The notes: generated from the letters alone by a model not told the origin. A stretch of 64,000 nucleotides of DNA from Clostridium_B lapidicellarium (GCF_041224415.1 NZ_JBGFFE010000001.1:186001-250000); one strand, 5' to 3'. Counted from the first letter of the stretch, positions 1-8,915 are shown. Numbers and translations are program-made.

Positions 1-134
1 CTATCTTCAACTTTTTCATTTGCCCTAAATATATTGCTCTGTCTCAGCAGCGCATCCACTAGTGTAGTCTTACCGTGATCTACATGGGCAATTATTGCTA
101 CATTCCTTATATCATTTCTAGTAAATAAATCCAT
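1..134 (-). CDS. typA: Translational GTPase TypA/BipA, N-terminal fragment
   Basis: This is the first 44 codons of a ribosome-associated translational GTPase of the EF-G-like family; the gene runs off the left edge. The start ATG at 134-132 is preceded by a GGAGG ribosome site. The fragment begins MDLFTRNDIRNVAIIAHVDH and carries the P-loop AHVDHGKTT at residues 16-24 followed by a switch-I-proximal LVDALLRQS segment. This combination is typical of TypA rather than EF-Tu or LepA. TypA is a ribosome-binding GTPase linked to stress and cold adaptation. It is the last gene on this strand inside the window, downstream of ylbF and its terminator, so it probably has its own promoter. The identity of the family is firm; the rest of the protein cannot be seen. 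Confidence 0.93.
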   Translation of the reverse strand, partial: MDLFTRNDIRNVAIIAHVDHGKTTLVDALLRQSNIFRANEKVED

Positions 135-225
135 TATTATTCCTCCAATTTATATCTTGATCTATGGAATTATATTCAAAAATCAAATTTAGTACCGTAA
201 TCAACTTGCAAATCGAATAAGTACT

Positions 226-258
226 CAAAAAAATTGGATACTTTTTGTATCCAATTCA
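226..258 (-). terminator. Rho-independent terminator after ylbF
   Basis: On the minus strand a perfect 10-bp stem AATTGGATAC/GTATCCAATT with a 5-nt loop is followed by a run of seven T. It lies 70 bases downstream of the ylbF stop and separates the rnjA-ylbF unit from typA. Confidence 0.85.
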
Positions 259-326
259 AAGCTGCCATCATTATTTTAATATCATAATATTAAAAAGTCA
301 ACTTCTGAGTCCCAAGTTAGCAGTTT

Positions 327-695
327 TCACTGTGCATTAACCTTATCTTTACCGTCTCCGAAAGAGAAATCCACTCCTATAGCATCATTTAGCATCTTCA
401 ATATGTTCTGCCACATAACGCTAAATTTCTGTTCAGCCTGTATATATTCATCCACAGGCGGGTTAGCGGAAATCACATTTCCCATATCTTTAAACTTTTC
501 CACAACTTCCTCTGAAACCTTTCCGTTTTGAACCTGCTGTGAGTAGGCATCCAGTTGAATTTTCCTAAAATCTTTCAATATTTTTTTATAATCTTCATTG
601 TCTTCCACTTTCTGGTTTGACTTCCGCAGATTAACCACTTCATCACATTCCCTGAGATCTTCAGCAAATTCCCTTGCCCTATCATATATATTCAT
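327..695 (-). CDS. YlbF family regulator
   Basis: A 122-residue, highly charged, helical protein of the YlbF/YmcA (Com_YlbF) family. In Bacillus these proteins form part of the Y-complex that controls RNase Y-dependent mRNA maturation; whether that holds in clostridia is inference. The N-terminal half (MNIYDRAREFAEDLRECDEV) and the central KILKDFRKIQLDAYSQQ helix match the family. The start is set at the ATG at 695 because a GAGGAG site lies 9 bases upstream; an in-frame TTG at 701 is too close to that site. It follows rnjA by about 20 bases, so the two are likely co-transcribed. Placement next to RNase J fits an RNA-turnover role. Confidence 0.85.
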   Translation of the reverse strand: MNIYDRAREFAEDLRECDEVVNLRKSNQKVEDNEDYKKILKDFRKIQLDAYSQQVQNGKVSEEVVEKFKDMGNVISANPPVDEYIQAEQKFSVMWQNILKMLNDAIGVDFSFGDGKDKVNAQ

Positions 696-717
696 CGTCA
701 AATACTCCTCTACTTTA

Positions 718-2385
718 TTATATTTCCATAATTATAGGCAATATCATGGGCTTTCTCTTTGTCTTTTCATAGAGAAATGATCTTAGTACTTCTTTTACAT
801 TGGATTTTATGCTTGACCATTCCGTAATATGTTTTTCCTGACACTCTTTTAAAGCACCACGAACAAGCTGTTTGGCCTCCTCCATCAAATCCTCCGACTC
901 TCTAACATAGACAAAACCTCTAGATATTATGTCAGGCCCTGCAATGACTTTACCGGTTCCCTTTTCAATCGTAATTACCACTGTAAGTATACCGTCCTGA
1001 GAAAGATGTCTCCTGTCTCTTAAAACTATATTCCCTACATCTCCAACTCCCAGGCCATCTACAAATACCTGTCCAGATACCACTTTTCCATTTTTTCTTA
1101 TGGAATTCTTAGTAACCTCTACAACATCTCCATTATCCGCAATAACTATATTCTTAGGACTGAGTCCAAGTTTCATCGCCAGATCTGCATGTTGTTTCAG
1201 ATGTCTGTATTCTCCATGAACAGGCATAAAAAATTTTGGTTTCACAAGAGTGTGAATGAGTTTTAATTCCTCCTGACAGGCATGCCCTGATACATGAACA
1301 TCTGCCAGAGCCTCGTATATCACCTGTGCTCCCTGTTTAAACAACTGATTTATCACCCTTGAAACCAATTTTTCATTTCCAGGTATGGGGTTCGCTGAAA
1401 TTATTATCGTATCTCCGGGAATGATGGTCACCTTTTTATGTTCACAAGCAGCCATCCTCGAGAGTGCCGACATGGGTTCCCCCTGACTTCCGGTAGTTAT
1501 TATCACTATTTTATTACCGGGATACTTGTTTATATCGTCTATACTTATAAGAGTGTTTTTCCTGATTTTTATATACCCCAGGTTCATAGCCACTTCCATT
1601 ATATTTTCCATGCTTCTGCCGGAAATAGCAACCTTCCTGCGGTACTTTTCCGCAGCAGTGATTACCTGCTGTATTCTATGAATATTAGATGCAAAAGTAG
1701 CAACTATTATTCTGCTTTTTGCCACTGCAAAAAATTTCTGAAATGTCTTGCCCACCGTCTTTTCCGACATGGTATATCCTGGCCTTTCCACATTGGTACT
1801 ATCGGCCAGCATAAGAAGTACCCCCTCTTTTCCAAGTTCAGCAAACCTAGCAAGATCAATTACACAGCCGTCAATGGGGGTGTAATCAACTTTAAAGTCA
1901 CCAGTATGAACTATTATCCCAACAGGAGTATGAACTGCAATAGCCATAGAATCAGCTATGCTGTGGCTAGTTCTTATAAATTCCACGGACATTCTATTTA
2001 ATTTAATTACGTCACCTGCTTTTATGCACTTTAAATCCACCGATCCGCTTAAACCGTGCTCCTTTAATTTTGAATCGACAATTCCCAATGTCAATTTGCT
2101 CCCATATACAGGTACATTGATCTCTTTCAATACATACGGCAGTGCACCTATATGGTCTTCATGCCCATGAGTTAAAAATATACCCTTTACCTTGTTTACA
2201 TTCTTCTTAAGATAAGTTATATCAGGTATGACTATGTCTATTCCCAACATCTCTTCGTCCGGGAACTCCATTCCACAGTCAATTACTATTATCTCATCTT
2301 TATATTCTATTACTGTAAGATTCTTTCCTATTTCACTTAGTCCGCCTAATGGAATAATCTTTATTTTATCCTTTTCTTTTCGCAA
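718..2385 (-). CDS. rnjA: Ribonuclease J
   Basis: Ribonuclease J, a cytoplasmic metallo-beta-lactamase/beta-CASP RNase with 5'-3' exonuclease and endonuclease activity used in mRNA decay and rRNA maturation. The zinc motif HGHEDH is at residues 73-78, with further ligands in RTSHSIADS and HTGDF and the C-terminal PVHGEYRHLKQH motif. Length (555 aa) is normal for the family. The start codon is TTG: GGAGGG sits 9 bases upstream and no nearby ATG fits. Upstream on the same strand is fur with an unusual 270-bp spacer. The family call is secure; J1 versus J2 cannot be told apart by eye. Confidence 0.95.
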   Translation of the reverse strand: MRKEKDKIKIIPLGGLSEIGKNLTVIEYKDEIIVIDCGMEFPDEEMLGIDIVIPDITYLKKNVNKVKGIFLTHGHEDHIGALPYVLKEINVPVYGSKLTLGIVDSKLKEHGLSGSVDLKCIKAGDVIKLNRMSVEFIRTSHSIADSMAIAVHTPVGIIVHTGDFKVDYTPIDGCVIDLARFAELGKEGVLLMLADSTNVERPGYTMSEKTVGKTFQKFFAVAKSRIIVATFASNIHRIQQVITAAEKYRRKVAISGRSMENIMEVAMNLGYIKIRKNTLISIDDINKYPGNKIVIITTGSQGEPMSALSRMAACEHKKVTIIPGDTIIISANPIPGNEKLVSRVINQLFKQGAQVIYEALADVHVSGHACQEELKLIHTLVKPKFFMPVHGEYRHLKQHADLAMKLGLSPKNIVIADNGDVVEVTKNSIRKNGKVVSGQVFVDGLGVGDVGNIVLRDRRHLSQDGILTVVITIEKGTGKVIAGPDIISRGFVYVRESEDLMEEAKQLVRGALKECQEKHITEWSSIKSNVKEVLRSFLYEKTKRKPMILPIIMEI

Positions 2386-2478
2386 TAAAATCTTCCCTCC
2401 TTGTTTAAAAATTATTTTATTATCTTTACAACCGGTAACAAATATTTTATGAAGGAGTCATTTGTGAACCACCCCAAC

Positions 2479-2632
2479 TTAGCTTTGCATAAAGTCAGAG
2501 CGTACTTGATCAACAACAGCTGCACTACGAACAGCAGTTTCTATTATTTGCCAAAACATCTCCGCAGTTCCTATACTTCCCATTGTCAGTGGGGTTCATC
2601 ATACCACTCATTACATTAAATAACCCGCTCAT
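2479..2632 (-). pseudogene. Two short overlapping frames, possible frameshifted small gene
   Basis: The spacer between fur and rnjA holds two small minus-strand frames in different registers. One starts with ATG at 2632 (35 codons, beginning MSGLFNVMSGMMNPTDNG, stop at 2525-2527). The other starts with ATG at 2583 (34 codons, beginning MGSIGTAEMFWQIIETAVRS, stop at 2479-2481). The second reads like an amphipathic helix and the first like the start of a protein, so a single small gene broken by a frameshift near 2580 is possible. Neither start has a convincing ribosome site. I do not recognise the product. No other gene is seen in this 270-bp spacer. Confidence 0.3.
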
Positions 2633-2659
2633 AAAATATAAAAATTACAAATTGCAATT

Positions 2660-3124
2660 TTACTTATACTTACCTGATTTCCTGCATTCACTGCATATAC
2701 CATAAAATTTTAAACTGTGGTTTAAAATTTTAAAATCATATTTTTTCTCTATTTCTTTTTCAAGAGGTTCCAAAAGATCATCCGTAACCTCAATTATTTT
2801 CGAACATTTAGTGCATATCAAATGGTGGTGCCTGTGGTTTTCTTCTTTGTGTATTATTTCATATCTGCTGCACCCATCATCTAACTCCAGTTTGCATATA
2901 ACTCCTATTTCATCTAAAAGCTGAACAGTCCTATAGACTGTAGCCAGGCCAATTTCAGGACATTCACTTCTGACCTGATCGTATATCTCTTCCGTTGTAA
3001 GATGTTTTCCTTCATTTCTTATTATAATATCAACTATAGCTCTTCTCTGAGGAGTAAGTTTATACCCCTTTTCCTTTAAGCTATTTTTTAATCTCTCTAT
3101 TTCTGAAGAGGAAAGCTTCGTCAT
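2660..3124 (-). CDS. fur: Fur family transcriptional repressor
   Basis: A 154-residue iron-type Fur family regulator. The N-terminal winged helix contains YKLTPQRRAIVDIIIRN and the DNA-reading GLATVYRTVQLLDE. The metal site HRHHHLICTKC lies at residues 97-107, and a structural zinc site is formed by C104/C107 and C144/C147. The order rnjA-fur-DUF1292-ruvX-ireB-alaS is, from memory, the same as around the Fur gene of C. acetobutylicum, which favours Fur over PerR; sequence alone does not settle this. The start is placed at the ATG at 3124 since the family begins just before this helix; a longer reading frame extends upstream into AT-rich spacer without a ribosome site. Confidence 0.88.
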   Translation of the reverse strand: MTKLSSSEIERLKNSLKEKGYKLTPQRRAIVDIIIRNEGKHLTTEEIYDQVRSECPEIGLATVYRTVQLLDEIGVICKLELDDGCSRYEIIHKEENHRHHHLICTKCSKIIEVTDDLLEPLEKEIEKKYDFKILNHSLKFYGICSECRKSGKYK

Positions 3125-3231
3125 AACTATACCCCATTTCAAATTAAATTTTAAAATATGAATAAAAAACTTTTCTATAATCTTAAGTCTAATATAACAG
3201 AAAAATATTGTCAATTGAAAATCAATTAATA

Positions 3232-3480
3232 TTAGAACAAAGTTTCATATACTTCTGAAACTTGGTTAAATTCATCTTCATTTTCCACAGTTGCAAAAAT
3301 CTCTCTGCCATTTTTATCCTTTATTATTTTAAGTACTATAGCCTCTTTAGATTCTTTGCACTCTTCAGGTATTGCAATTACGTATTCCCTATCCTCTATA
3401 TCCAATTTGGTAACCACTTCAAATTGAACTTCTTCCCCATTTTCGTCCTCCAATATTAAATTTTTAATATCGTCTTTCAT
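3232..3480 (-). CDS. DUF1292 family protein (YrzB-like)
   Basis: A small acidic 82-residue protein of the DUF1292 family, beginning MKDDIKNLILEDENGEEVQF. The DENGEEVQFEVV...YVIAIP...EAIVLKI pattern is the core of the family. Its function is not known. It sits between ruvX and fur in the conserved ireB-ruvX-DUF1292 order seen across Firmicutes (yrzL-yrrK-yrzB in Bacillus) and is probably transcribed with ruvX, 40 bases upstream. Confidence 0.88.
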   Translation of the reverse strand: MKDDIKNLILEDENGEEVQFEVVTKLDIEDREYVIAIPEECKESKEAIVLKIIKDKNGREIFATVENEDEFNQVSEVYETLF

Positions 3481-3520
3481 ATAATTTTCCCCTTTGTAAA
3501 AATCAAGTTTACAAAAACAG

Positions 3521-3934
3521 TCAATTTGAAATACTGTCCAAATATCCCTGTAAAATATATGTAGCTGCCATCTTATCTACTATTTTTTTCCTTTTTGCCC
3601 TGGAAAGATCCCCCTCTAGCATGGCCCTATTTGCCGCCACCGTAGTTAATCTTTCATCCCACATTTTTACAGGCAATTTCATAAGTTTTTCCACATTTTT
3701 GCAAAAATCCATTACACTTTTACTTTGGGGTCCAAGTGTTCCATTCATATTTTTAGGAAGACCGGAAACAATCAATTCTACACCGTATTTTTCACAAATA
3801 GCTCTAATCTCATCAATGTCTTCCTTCAATCCCCTTCTCCTTATGGTAGTAACCCCTTGTGCTGTAAAGCCCAATGGATCGCTCATTGCAACCCCTATAG
3901 TTTTATTGCCTATATCAAGTCCCAGTATTCTCAA
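3521..3934 (-). CDS. ruvX: Holliday junction resolvase-like protein RuvX (YqgF)
   Basis: A 137-residue RNase H-fold protein of the YqgF/RuvX family, implicated in 16S pre-rRNA 5' processing and proposed as a Holliday junction nuclease. The first catalytic strand LGLDIGNKTIGVAMSDP is at residues 4-20, the conserved SGLPKNMNGT loop follows in the middle, and WDERLTT near residue 93 carries the downstream acidic positions. Length is typical. It lies downstream of ireB and upstream of the DUF1292 gene on the same strand. Confidence 0.93.
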   Translation of the reverse strand: MRILGLDIGNKTIGVAMSDPLGFTAQGVTTIRRRGLKEDIDEIRAICEKYGVELIVSGLPKNMNGTLGPQSKSVMDFCKNVEKLMKLPVKMWDERLTTVAANRAMLEGDLSRAKRKKIVDKMAATYILQGYLDSISN

Positions 3935-3995
3935 TTTTACACTCTCCCAGTTATTATGCTCATATTCAAAATAAAAATGCCCTAAAAGGACATTT

Positions 3996-4247
3996 TTATT
4001 TTATACCTAAATAAACTTTCAAAACTTCTTCAAGTATTTCATCTCTCTCAAGTTTTCTTACCAATGACCTTGCTCCATTATAATTTGTTATATAGGTTGG
4101 ATCACCTGAAATCAAGTATCCTACCAATTGATTTACTGGATTATATCCTTTTTTAATTAGCGAATCATAAACTTCAGTCAATATTTCCTTTGTCAGTGCT
4201 TTTTTACTCTCAGAAATGTCAAACTGAATAGTATTATCCTTACCCAT
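3996..4247 (-). CDS. IreB family regulatory phosphoprotein
   Basis: An 83-residue protein of the UPF0297/IreB family. In Enterococcus IreB is a substrate of the PASTA kinase IreK and modulates cephalosporin resistance; in clostridia the role is unproven. The conserved blocks KEILTEVYDSLIKKGYNPVNQ and LISGDPTYITNYNGAR are both present. It lies between alaS and ruvX, its conserved position in Firmicutes. Confidence 0.92.
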   Translation of the reverse strand: MGKDNTIQFDISESKKALTKEILTEVYDSLIKKGYNPVNQLVGYLISGDPTYITNYNGARSLVRKLERDEILEEVLKVYLGIK

Positions 4248-4310
4248 ATATATATCACCCCGCTAACATTCTAATAGATTTATTATAGAACATATTTCAC
4301 AAAATGTATA

Positions 4311-6950
4311 CTATCTAGATCTTTTTTCCACAATTATACTGCATCTTTCTACGGCTTCTTCTAATTTTTCAGGTAATTTACCTCCAGCCTGTGCCATATC
4401 TGGTCTTCCACCCCCATTTCCACCAGTAACAGCTGCAATTTCCTTTATTATTTTCCCGCAGTTAATACCACTTTGTACTGCTTTCTCAGTAGCCATAGCT
4501 ATAAGCTGAACTTTACCATTTACACTGCTTCCCAATACCACCAAACAGTTGTCATACCTGCTTCTAAATTTATCTCCCAACTCTCTAAGTGCGCTGGCAT
4601 CGACTTCTTTCAATACCCCTGTAAAAAGTTTTATTCCATCAATTGTCTTTGCTCTATTTAAAATATCATTCTCCGCATTTCCTGCTAATTTTAATTTCAG
4701 CTGCTGTATTTCCCTCTCAGCTGATTTTAATTCATTAAATTGCAGATCCAATTTATGAATTATCTCCTTTTCGGAGCACTTCAATTTGCCTGATATTTTT
4801 TTCAACATATCATCTTTAGAATCGACATAGTCTATCGCACCTTTTCCGGTAACAGCTTCTATTCTTCTTATGCCGGCAGCTATTCCGGTTTCAGATATTA
4901 TTTTAAACAGTCCAATTTTTCCGGAATTGCTTACATGGGTTCCACCACACAGTTCCCTGCTGAAGTCCCCAACGGAAACCACCCTTACTTTATCCTTGTA
5001 CTTACTGTCGAAGAGTGCTATTGCACCGCTTTTTTTAGCTTCTTCCAGGGGCATTACAACAGTCTTTACCGGGTAAACTGCCATTATGCTGTCATTGACC
5101 ATATTTTCAATTTTTCTCAATGTATCATAATTCAGAGGTTCAAAATAATTGAAGTCAAATCTCAATCTATGCTCATCTACGTAGGAACCTGCCTGGTGCA
5201 CCTGCTCCCCCAGAATTCTTTTCAGTGTTTCATCCAATATGTGAGTTGCAGTATGGTTTTTCCCTATATTATCTCTTCTCCCCTTATCTACACTTAAAAC
5301 AATATCATCATCCAAATTCAAACTACCTGAACTTATTTTTACAAAATGAAGTATCTTACCCGCAACATTGTTTTTACAATCTAAAACTTCACCCCTAAAA
5401 GTATCGTTATATATTGTTCCACTATCTCCTACCTGTCCACCCATCTCGGCATAAAAAGGTGTATTTTCAACTACTACAACTCCCTCTTCCCCTTCACTCA
5501 AACGGGATACAAACTCTTCATCCTTCATGATCACTTTAACTTTAGAATTCGACTTCAGTCTATCATAGCCTTCAAATATAGTATTAACTTCCATGGGAAT
5601 TTTATTCAAAATAGTATCTTTTACACCCATATAATTTGTTTCTGCTCTGGCAGATCTTGCCATGTTGCGCTGATTTTCCATGTTTTCTTTAAAGCCTTCA
5701 AGATCTGCAGTCATATTATTTTCCTCCAGTATCTCTTCAGTAAGTTCTACCGGAAAACCATAAGTATCATATAATTTAAATGTCCTTCCGCCATCAAGTA
5801 CCGAATTGCCGCTTTTTCGCAGCTGAAATATGAAATCATCTAAAATCTGAATTCCACCATCTATAGTTGCAGCAAACTTCTCCTCTTCAATTTTTATTAT
5901 TTTTTTTATATAATCTTCCCTTTCCCTCAATTCAGGATAACCTTCATAAGAATTATCTATAACGGATTTAGAAAGTCTGTACAGAAAAGCTCCTTCAATT
6001 CCAAGAGATCTTCCGTGTTTTGCTGCCCTTCTCAAAAGCCTTCTGAGTACATACCCGCGTCCCTCATTGGACGGAAGTATTCCATCGCTTATCATAAATA
6101 CGATACTTCTTATGTGATCTGTTATCACCCTCATAGATATATCACTTTTCCTGTCAATTCCATATGGACTGGAAGACATGGCACTTATTTCTTTTAATAT
6201 GGCGTTTATAGTATCTATTTCAAATATATTATCCTTATCCTGCATTATAACTGCCATTCTTTCAAGACCCATTCCCGTATCTATATTAGGTCTCGGAAGT
6301 CTATTATAATTCCCCTGCTCATCCCTGTCAAATTGAGTAAAAACTAAATTCCAGAATTCCAGCACCCGATCATTATCCCCCGCTTTTACAAATTCCTCCA
6401 CCGTCTCTATTTTTCCTTCTCCTCTGTCGTAGTGGATTTCAGAACAAGGTCCACAGGGTCCTGCACCGTGTTCCCAGAAATTATCCTCCTTACCCAGCCT
6501 GAATATTCTTGAGCTATCAATGTCAGTATCCTTTACCCATATATCATAGGCTTCATCATCATCTAAATATATTGTAACATATAATCTATCTTTTGGCAGT
6601 TTTAAAACTTCAGTAGTAAATTCCCAGGCCCAGGAAATTGCTTCCTTTTTAAAATAATTTCCAAAGGAAAAATTTCCCAGCATTTCAAAAAAAGTACCAT
6701 GACGTGAAGTTTTACCTACATTTTCAATATCACCTGTTCTTATACACTTCTGACAGGTAGTTACTCTCCTGCGGGGCGGTGTCTTAAGTCCTGTAAAGTA
6801 TGGCTTAAGAGGTGCCATACCAGCATTTATCAGAAGCAGGCTCTTATCATTTTTAGGAACCAAAGAAAAGCTGTGCATCCTCAAATGACCTTTGCTCTCG
6901 AAAAAGCTCAAATACAACTCCCTGATCTTATTTAATCCTAGTTTTTCCAT
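4311..6950 (-). CDS. alaS: Alanyl-tRNA synthetase
   Basis: Charges tRNA-Ala with alanine in the cytoplasm. The 879-residue protein has the class II catalytic domain at the N-terminus (IRELYLSFFESKGH, then TFFEMLGNFSFGNYFK), the editing domain with the zinc ligands HTATH and CGGTH, and a C-terminal C-Ala domain ending in GGNGGGRPDMAQAGG. Length is normal. The start is the ATG at 6950. Expression is governed by the T-box leader immediately upstream, so transcription should rise when uncharged tRNA-Ala accumulates. Confidence 0.97.
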   Translation of the reverse strand: MEKLGLNKIRELYLSFFESKGHLRMHSFSLVPKNDKSLLLINAGMAPLKPYFTGLKTPPRRRVTTCQKCIRTGDIENVGKTSRHGTFFEMLGNFSFGNYFKKEAISWAWEFTTEVLKLPKDRLYVTIYLDDDEAYDIWVKDTDIDSSRIFRLGKEDNFWEHGAGPCGPCSEIHYDRGEGKIETVEEFVKAGDNDRVLEFWNLVFTQFDRDEQGNYNRLPRPNIDTGMGLERMAVIMQDKDNIFEIDTINAILKEISAMSSSPYGIDRKSDISMRVITDHIRSIVFMISDGILPSNEGRGYVLRRLLRRAAKHGRSLGIEGAFLYRLSKSVIDNSYEGYPELREREDYIKKIIKIEEEKFAATIDGGIQILDDFIFQLRKSGNSVLDGGRTFKLYDTYGFPVELTEEILEENNMTADLEGFKENMENQRNMARSARAETNYMGVKDTILNKIPMEVNTIFEGYDRLKSNSKVKVIMKDEEFVSRLSEGEEGVVVVENTPFYAEMGGQVGDSGTIYNDTFRGEVLDCKNNVAGKILHFVKISSGSLNLDDDIVLSVDKGRRDNIGKNHTATHILDETLKRILGEQVHQAGSYVDEHRLRFDFNYFEPLNYDTLRKIENMVNDSIMAVYPVKTVVMPLEEAKKSGAIALFDSKYKDKVRVVSVGDFSRELCGGTHVSNSGKIGLFKIISETGIAAGIRRIEAVTGKGAIDYVDSKDDMLKKISGKLKCSEKEIIHKLDLQFNELKSAEREIQQLKLKLAGNAENDILNRAKTIDGIKLFTGVLKEVDASALRELGDKFRSRYDNCLVVLGSSVNGKVQLIAMATEKAVQSGINCGKIIKEIAAVTGGNGGGRPDMAQAGGKLPEKLEEAVERCSIIVEKRSR

Positions 6951-6979
6951 ATATATCTCTTCCTTTCAACCTCATATGT

Positions 6980-7212
6980 TTGATTTCTTAAAATAAAAGA
7001 GTCTTTCAATCCCGAAGGGACGAAAGACTCTTTTCGCGGTACCACCCTAATTACATAGATATTTAAAACAAAATCCATATCTCTCAAACACCAGCATACA
7101 AGTTCCTGGACAGCTTCAATATATTCCACAGAAAGTTTTCACCTTCCACTTTCTCTCTTTTATGTAAGAAAATATTTACTTCTTCCATTCATCGCTTCAT
7201 TATTCCATTATG
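6980..7212 (-). promoter_or_regulatory. T-box leader (tRNA-Ala) controlling alaS
   Basis: The leader carries the T-box consensus AGGGTGGTACCGCG at 7048-7035. Just after it lies a perfect 13-bp terminator stem AAAAGAGTCTTTC (7034-7022) and GAAAGACTCTTTT (7007-6995), with a CCC/GGG extension in its loop and a T-rich tail. Upstream is a long stem I region with GCT alanine triplets at 7095-7093 and 7114-7112 as candidate specifiers; I cannot decide between them without folding. The 317-bp gap between alaS and the AI-2E permease gene is entirely accounted for by this leader and its promoter. Confidence 0.93.
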
Positions 7213-7218
7213 ATACAA

Positions 7219-7247
7219 ATTATAAATTAAATATTCACTTATGTCAA
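7219..7247 (-). promoter_or_regulatory. Sigma-A promoter of the alaS T-box transcript
   Basis: Both consensus boxes are perfect: TTGACA at 7247-7242 and TATAAT at 7224-7219, separated by 17 bases. The expected transcript start is near 7212, at the head of the T-box leader. Confidence 0.88.
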
Positions 7248-7267
7248 TATTCACTTATTAAGTTAAA

Positions 7268-8293
7268 TCAGAACAAATAATAATTTAAATCTTCATATAC
7301 TATTTTGACTATGGCCCCCAAGGGTACTGCCAATACCATACCTACAAAACCTGCTGCCTTTCCGCCAATTATCAAAAGCAATATTATTACCAGTGGATGC
7401 ATGCTTATACTGTCTCCGGTAACTTTAGGAGAAAGTATATTCCCCTCTATTTGCTGCAGTACATAAAGCCACAGAGCAGTCCACAGAGCCGCTCTGGGAG
7501 ATTTTATAAGAGCTATAATTACAGCCGGCAGTGCTCCAAATATAGGTCCAAAATATGGAATGATATTGAAAAATGCATTCAGTACGGAAAGTATTATGGG
7601 AAATTCCACTTTCAATGTTACCAGAATGAAAAATGTAACTACACCTACAAATCCGCTCAAAATAAGCTGGCTCATTATATATCTGCCCAATATCTTGTCT
7701 GCATGGCAGCACATTTTTTCAATTACACCTCTGCTGCCCATCGGAAATACGGACAGCATTTTTCCGTTTATGCACTCTCCATCCGCCAAAAAATAATAAA
7801 CTATTATAGGTATAACTATTATAGACAAAATATTTTGTCCCATATAAATTATAAAATCAAACATCTTACTACATGTATTTACAATTCCACTGTCAATTTT
7901 ACCGTTCAAACTGCTTATCAGGGAATAGATAATCCTGTTATTTTGAACCGGCTTTAATTTCATGTAAAATCCATCTATCATATTTTGAATGCCCTCAGCG
8001 GCAGAATTTAAATTCAAGCTCTCATCAAACAGAGAAGGTATGAGTATTACAAAAGTTCCCACTACAAACAATATCAACAGGCCCACTAGAAAAAAAGCGC
8101 CCATTCTCCTATTCAAGCCTCTATTCAGCATGGAATTGTGTATGGGCTTTAACGTATACGCTATCAAAAAAGATATAAATATCAAACCTATAATTTCCCT
8201 TAAAAGAGAGCTTACAATAATAAATACAATAAATATTGCCAATACAGCCGCCATTATAATATACTTGATGCTGACTTTTTTATGAACACTCAT
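7268..8293 (-). CDS. AI-2E family transporter (YdgG/TqsA-like permease)
   Basis: A polytopic membrane protein of the AI-2E transporter (UPF0118) family, about 341 residues. Hydrophobic segments near the N-terminus (IIMAAVLAIFIVFIIVSSLL, LIFISFLIAYTL) are followed by a soluble stretch and then several more membrane helices. The family hallmarks PYFGPIFGALPAVIIAL and GKAAGFVGMVLAVPLGAIVKI are present. Members include autoinducer-2 exporters and Na+/H+ antiporter-like proteins; the substrate here is unknown. The ATG at 8293 is preferred because GGAAG lies upstream; an in-frame GTG at 8311 has no ribosome site. It is 30 bases downstream of the PRC-barrel gene. Confidence 0.85.
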   Translation of the reverse strand: MSVHKKVSIKYIIMAAVLAIFIVFIIVSSLLREIIGLIFISFLIAYTLKPIHNSMLNRGLNRRMGAFFLVGLLILFVVGTFVILIPSLFDESLNLNSAAEGIQNMIDGFYMKLKPVQNNRIIYSLISSLNGKIDSGIVNTCSKMFDFIIYMGQNILSIIVIPIIVYYFLADGECINGKMLSVFPMGSRGVIEKMCCHADKILGRYIMSQLILSGFVGVVTFFILVTLKVEFPIILSVLNAFFNIIPYFGPIFGALPAVIIALIKSPRAALWTALWLYVLQQIEGNILSPKVTGDSISMHPLVIILLLIIGGKAAGFVGMVLAVPLGAIVKIVYEDLNYYLF

Positions 8294-8339
8294 TCTGACA
8301 TCATCTTCCACAATTTTTCTAAATTTGCCGTGCTTAATT

Positions 8340-8828
8340 CTATTTTCTCTTTAAGGATCCATGTGCCAAGTTAAAGAACTCAAATTTCCAGTTTTTACCT
8401 CTATACAGCAGATTTTTATCTCCCAATATCAAATTATCCACAAGCAATATCTTCCTGCCCTTTATAAAATTATTTATAAATCCGGTAGACAATACGAGTG
8501 CCCTTATTGAAAATTTTCCTTCATCAAATAAAACATCCTCAACTACACCCATGAGTTCACCTTTTTCGTCCAGCACATCCATATTTTTTATATCCTCAAA
8601 TTGAAGATATTTTCCCTTATTAACGTCGGTTACAACTATTATCGACGTGAAATTTATCACGTCCTCTATATTCACATTCAGTGTTTTTTTAAATATATTA
8701 TTGGGGGTTATGACAAATCCTGCCACCTTTTTACTGTCGAAATTCAGTACTATGTCGCTTATAAAGCCCAACATCTTTCCTGAAAGATCTATTACATCCT
8801 TAAATATGAAATCTCCAGTCCTATACAA
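8340..8828 (-). CDS. PRC-barrel domain protein
   Basis: A 162-residue cytoplasmic protein with two PRC-barrel-like units. The first is DVIDLSGKMLGFISDIVLNF (roughly residues 11-30) and the second is DVLDEKGELMGVVEDVLFDE (roughly 84-103). Such proteins occur in RNA processing and photosynthetic reaction centres; in clostridia this gene commonly sits between the isc genes and alaS and has no assigned role. The start appears to be a TTG at 8828 behind an AAAGGTGAT ribosome site. It is probably co-transcribed with the AI-2E permease gene. Confidence 0.75.
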   Translation of the reverse strand: MYRTGDFIFKDVIDLSGKMLGFISDIVLNFDSKKVAGFVITPNNIFKKTLNVNIEDVINFTSIIVVTDVNKGKYLQFEDIKNMDVLDEKGELMGVVEDVLFDEGKFSIRALVLSTGFINNFIKGRKILLVDNLILGDKNLLYRGKNWKFEFFNLAHGSLKRK

Positions 8829-8880
8829 AATATCACCTTTAATTTAAAATAATTATCTTTATTTTGCGCAAAAAATAAAA

Positions 8881-8910
8881 AAATATAACTTGTACAAGTT
8901 ATATTTTAAA
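8881..8910 (-). terminator. Palindromic terminator after iscR
   Basis: A perfect palindrome, AAATATAACTTG/CAAGTTATATTT around TA (8881-8906), is followed on the minus strand by a run of T. It is well placed to end the iscR transcript before the PRC-barrel gene. Because it is a perfect dyad it could alternatively be an operator. Confidence 0.65.
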
Positions 8911-8915
8911 ATCGT

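Noticed and set aside
1438..2001. 187-codon plus-strand frame inside rnjA
   Set aside because: It is antisense to a conserved enzyme gene, has no recognisable domain, and is Ser/His/Tyr rich as expected for a shadow frame.
6938..7129. A 63-codon minus-strand frame upstream of alaS
   Set aside because: It runs through stem I, the T-box and the terminator; the structure explains the sequence and there is no ribosome site.
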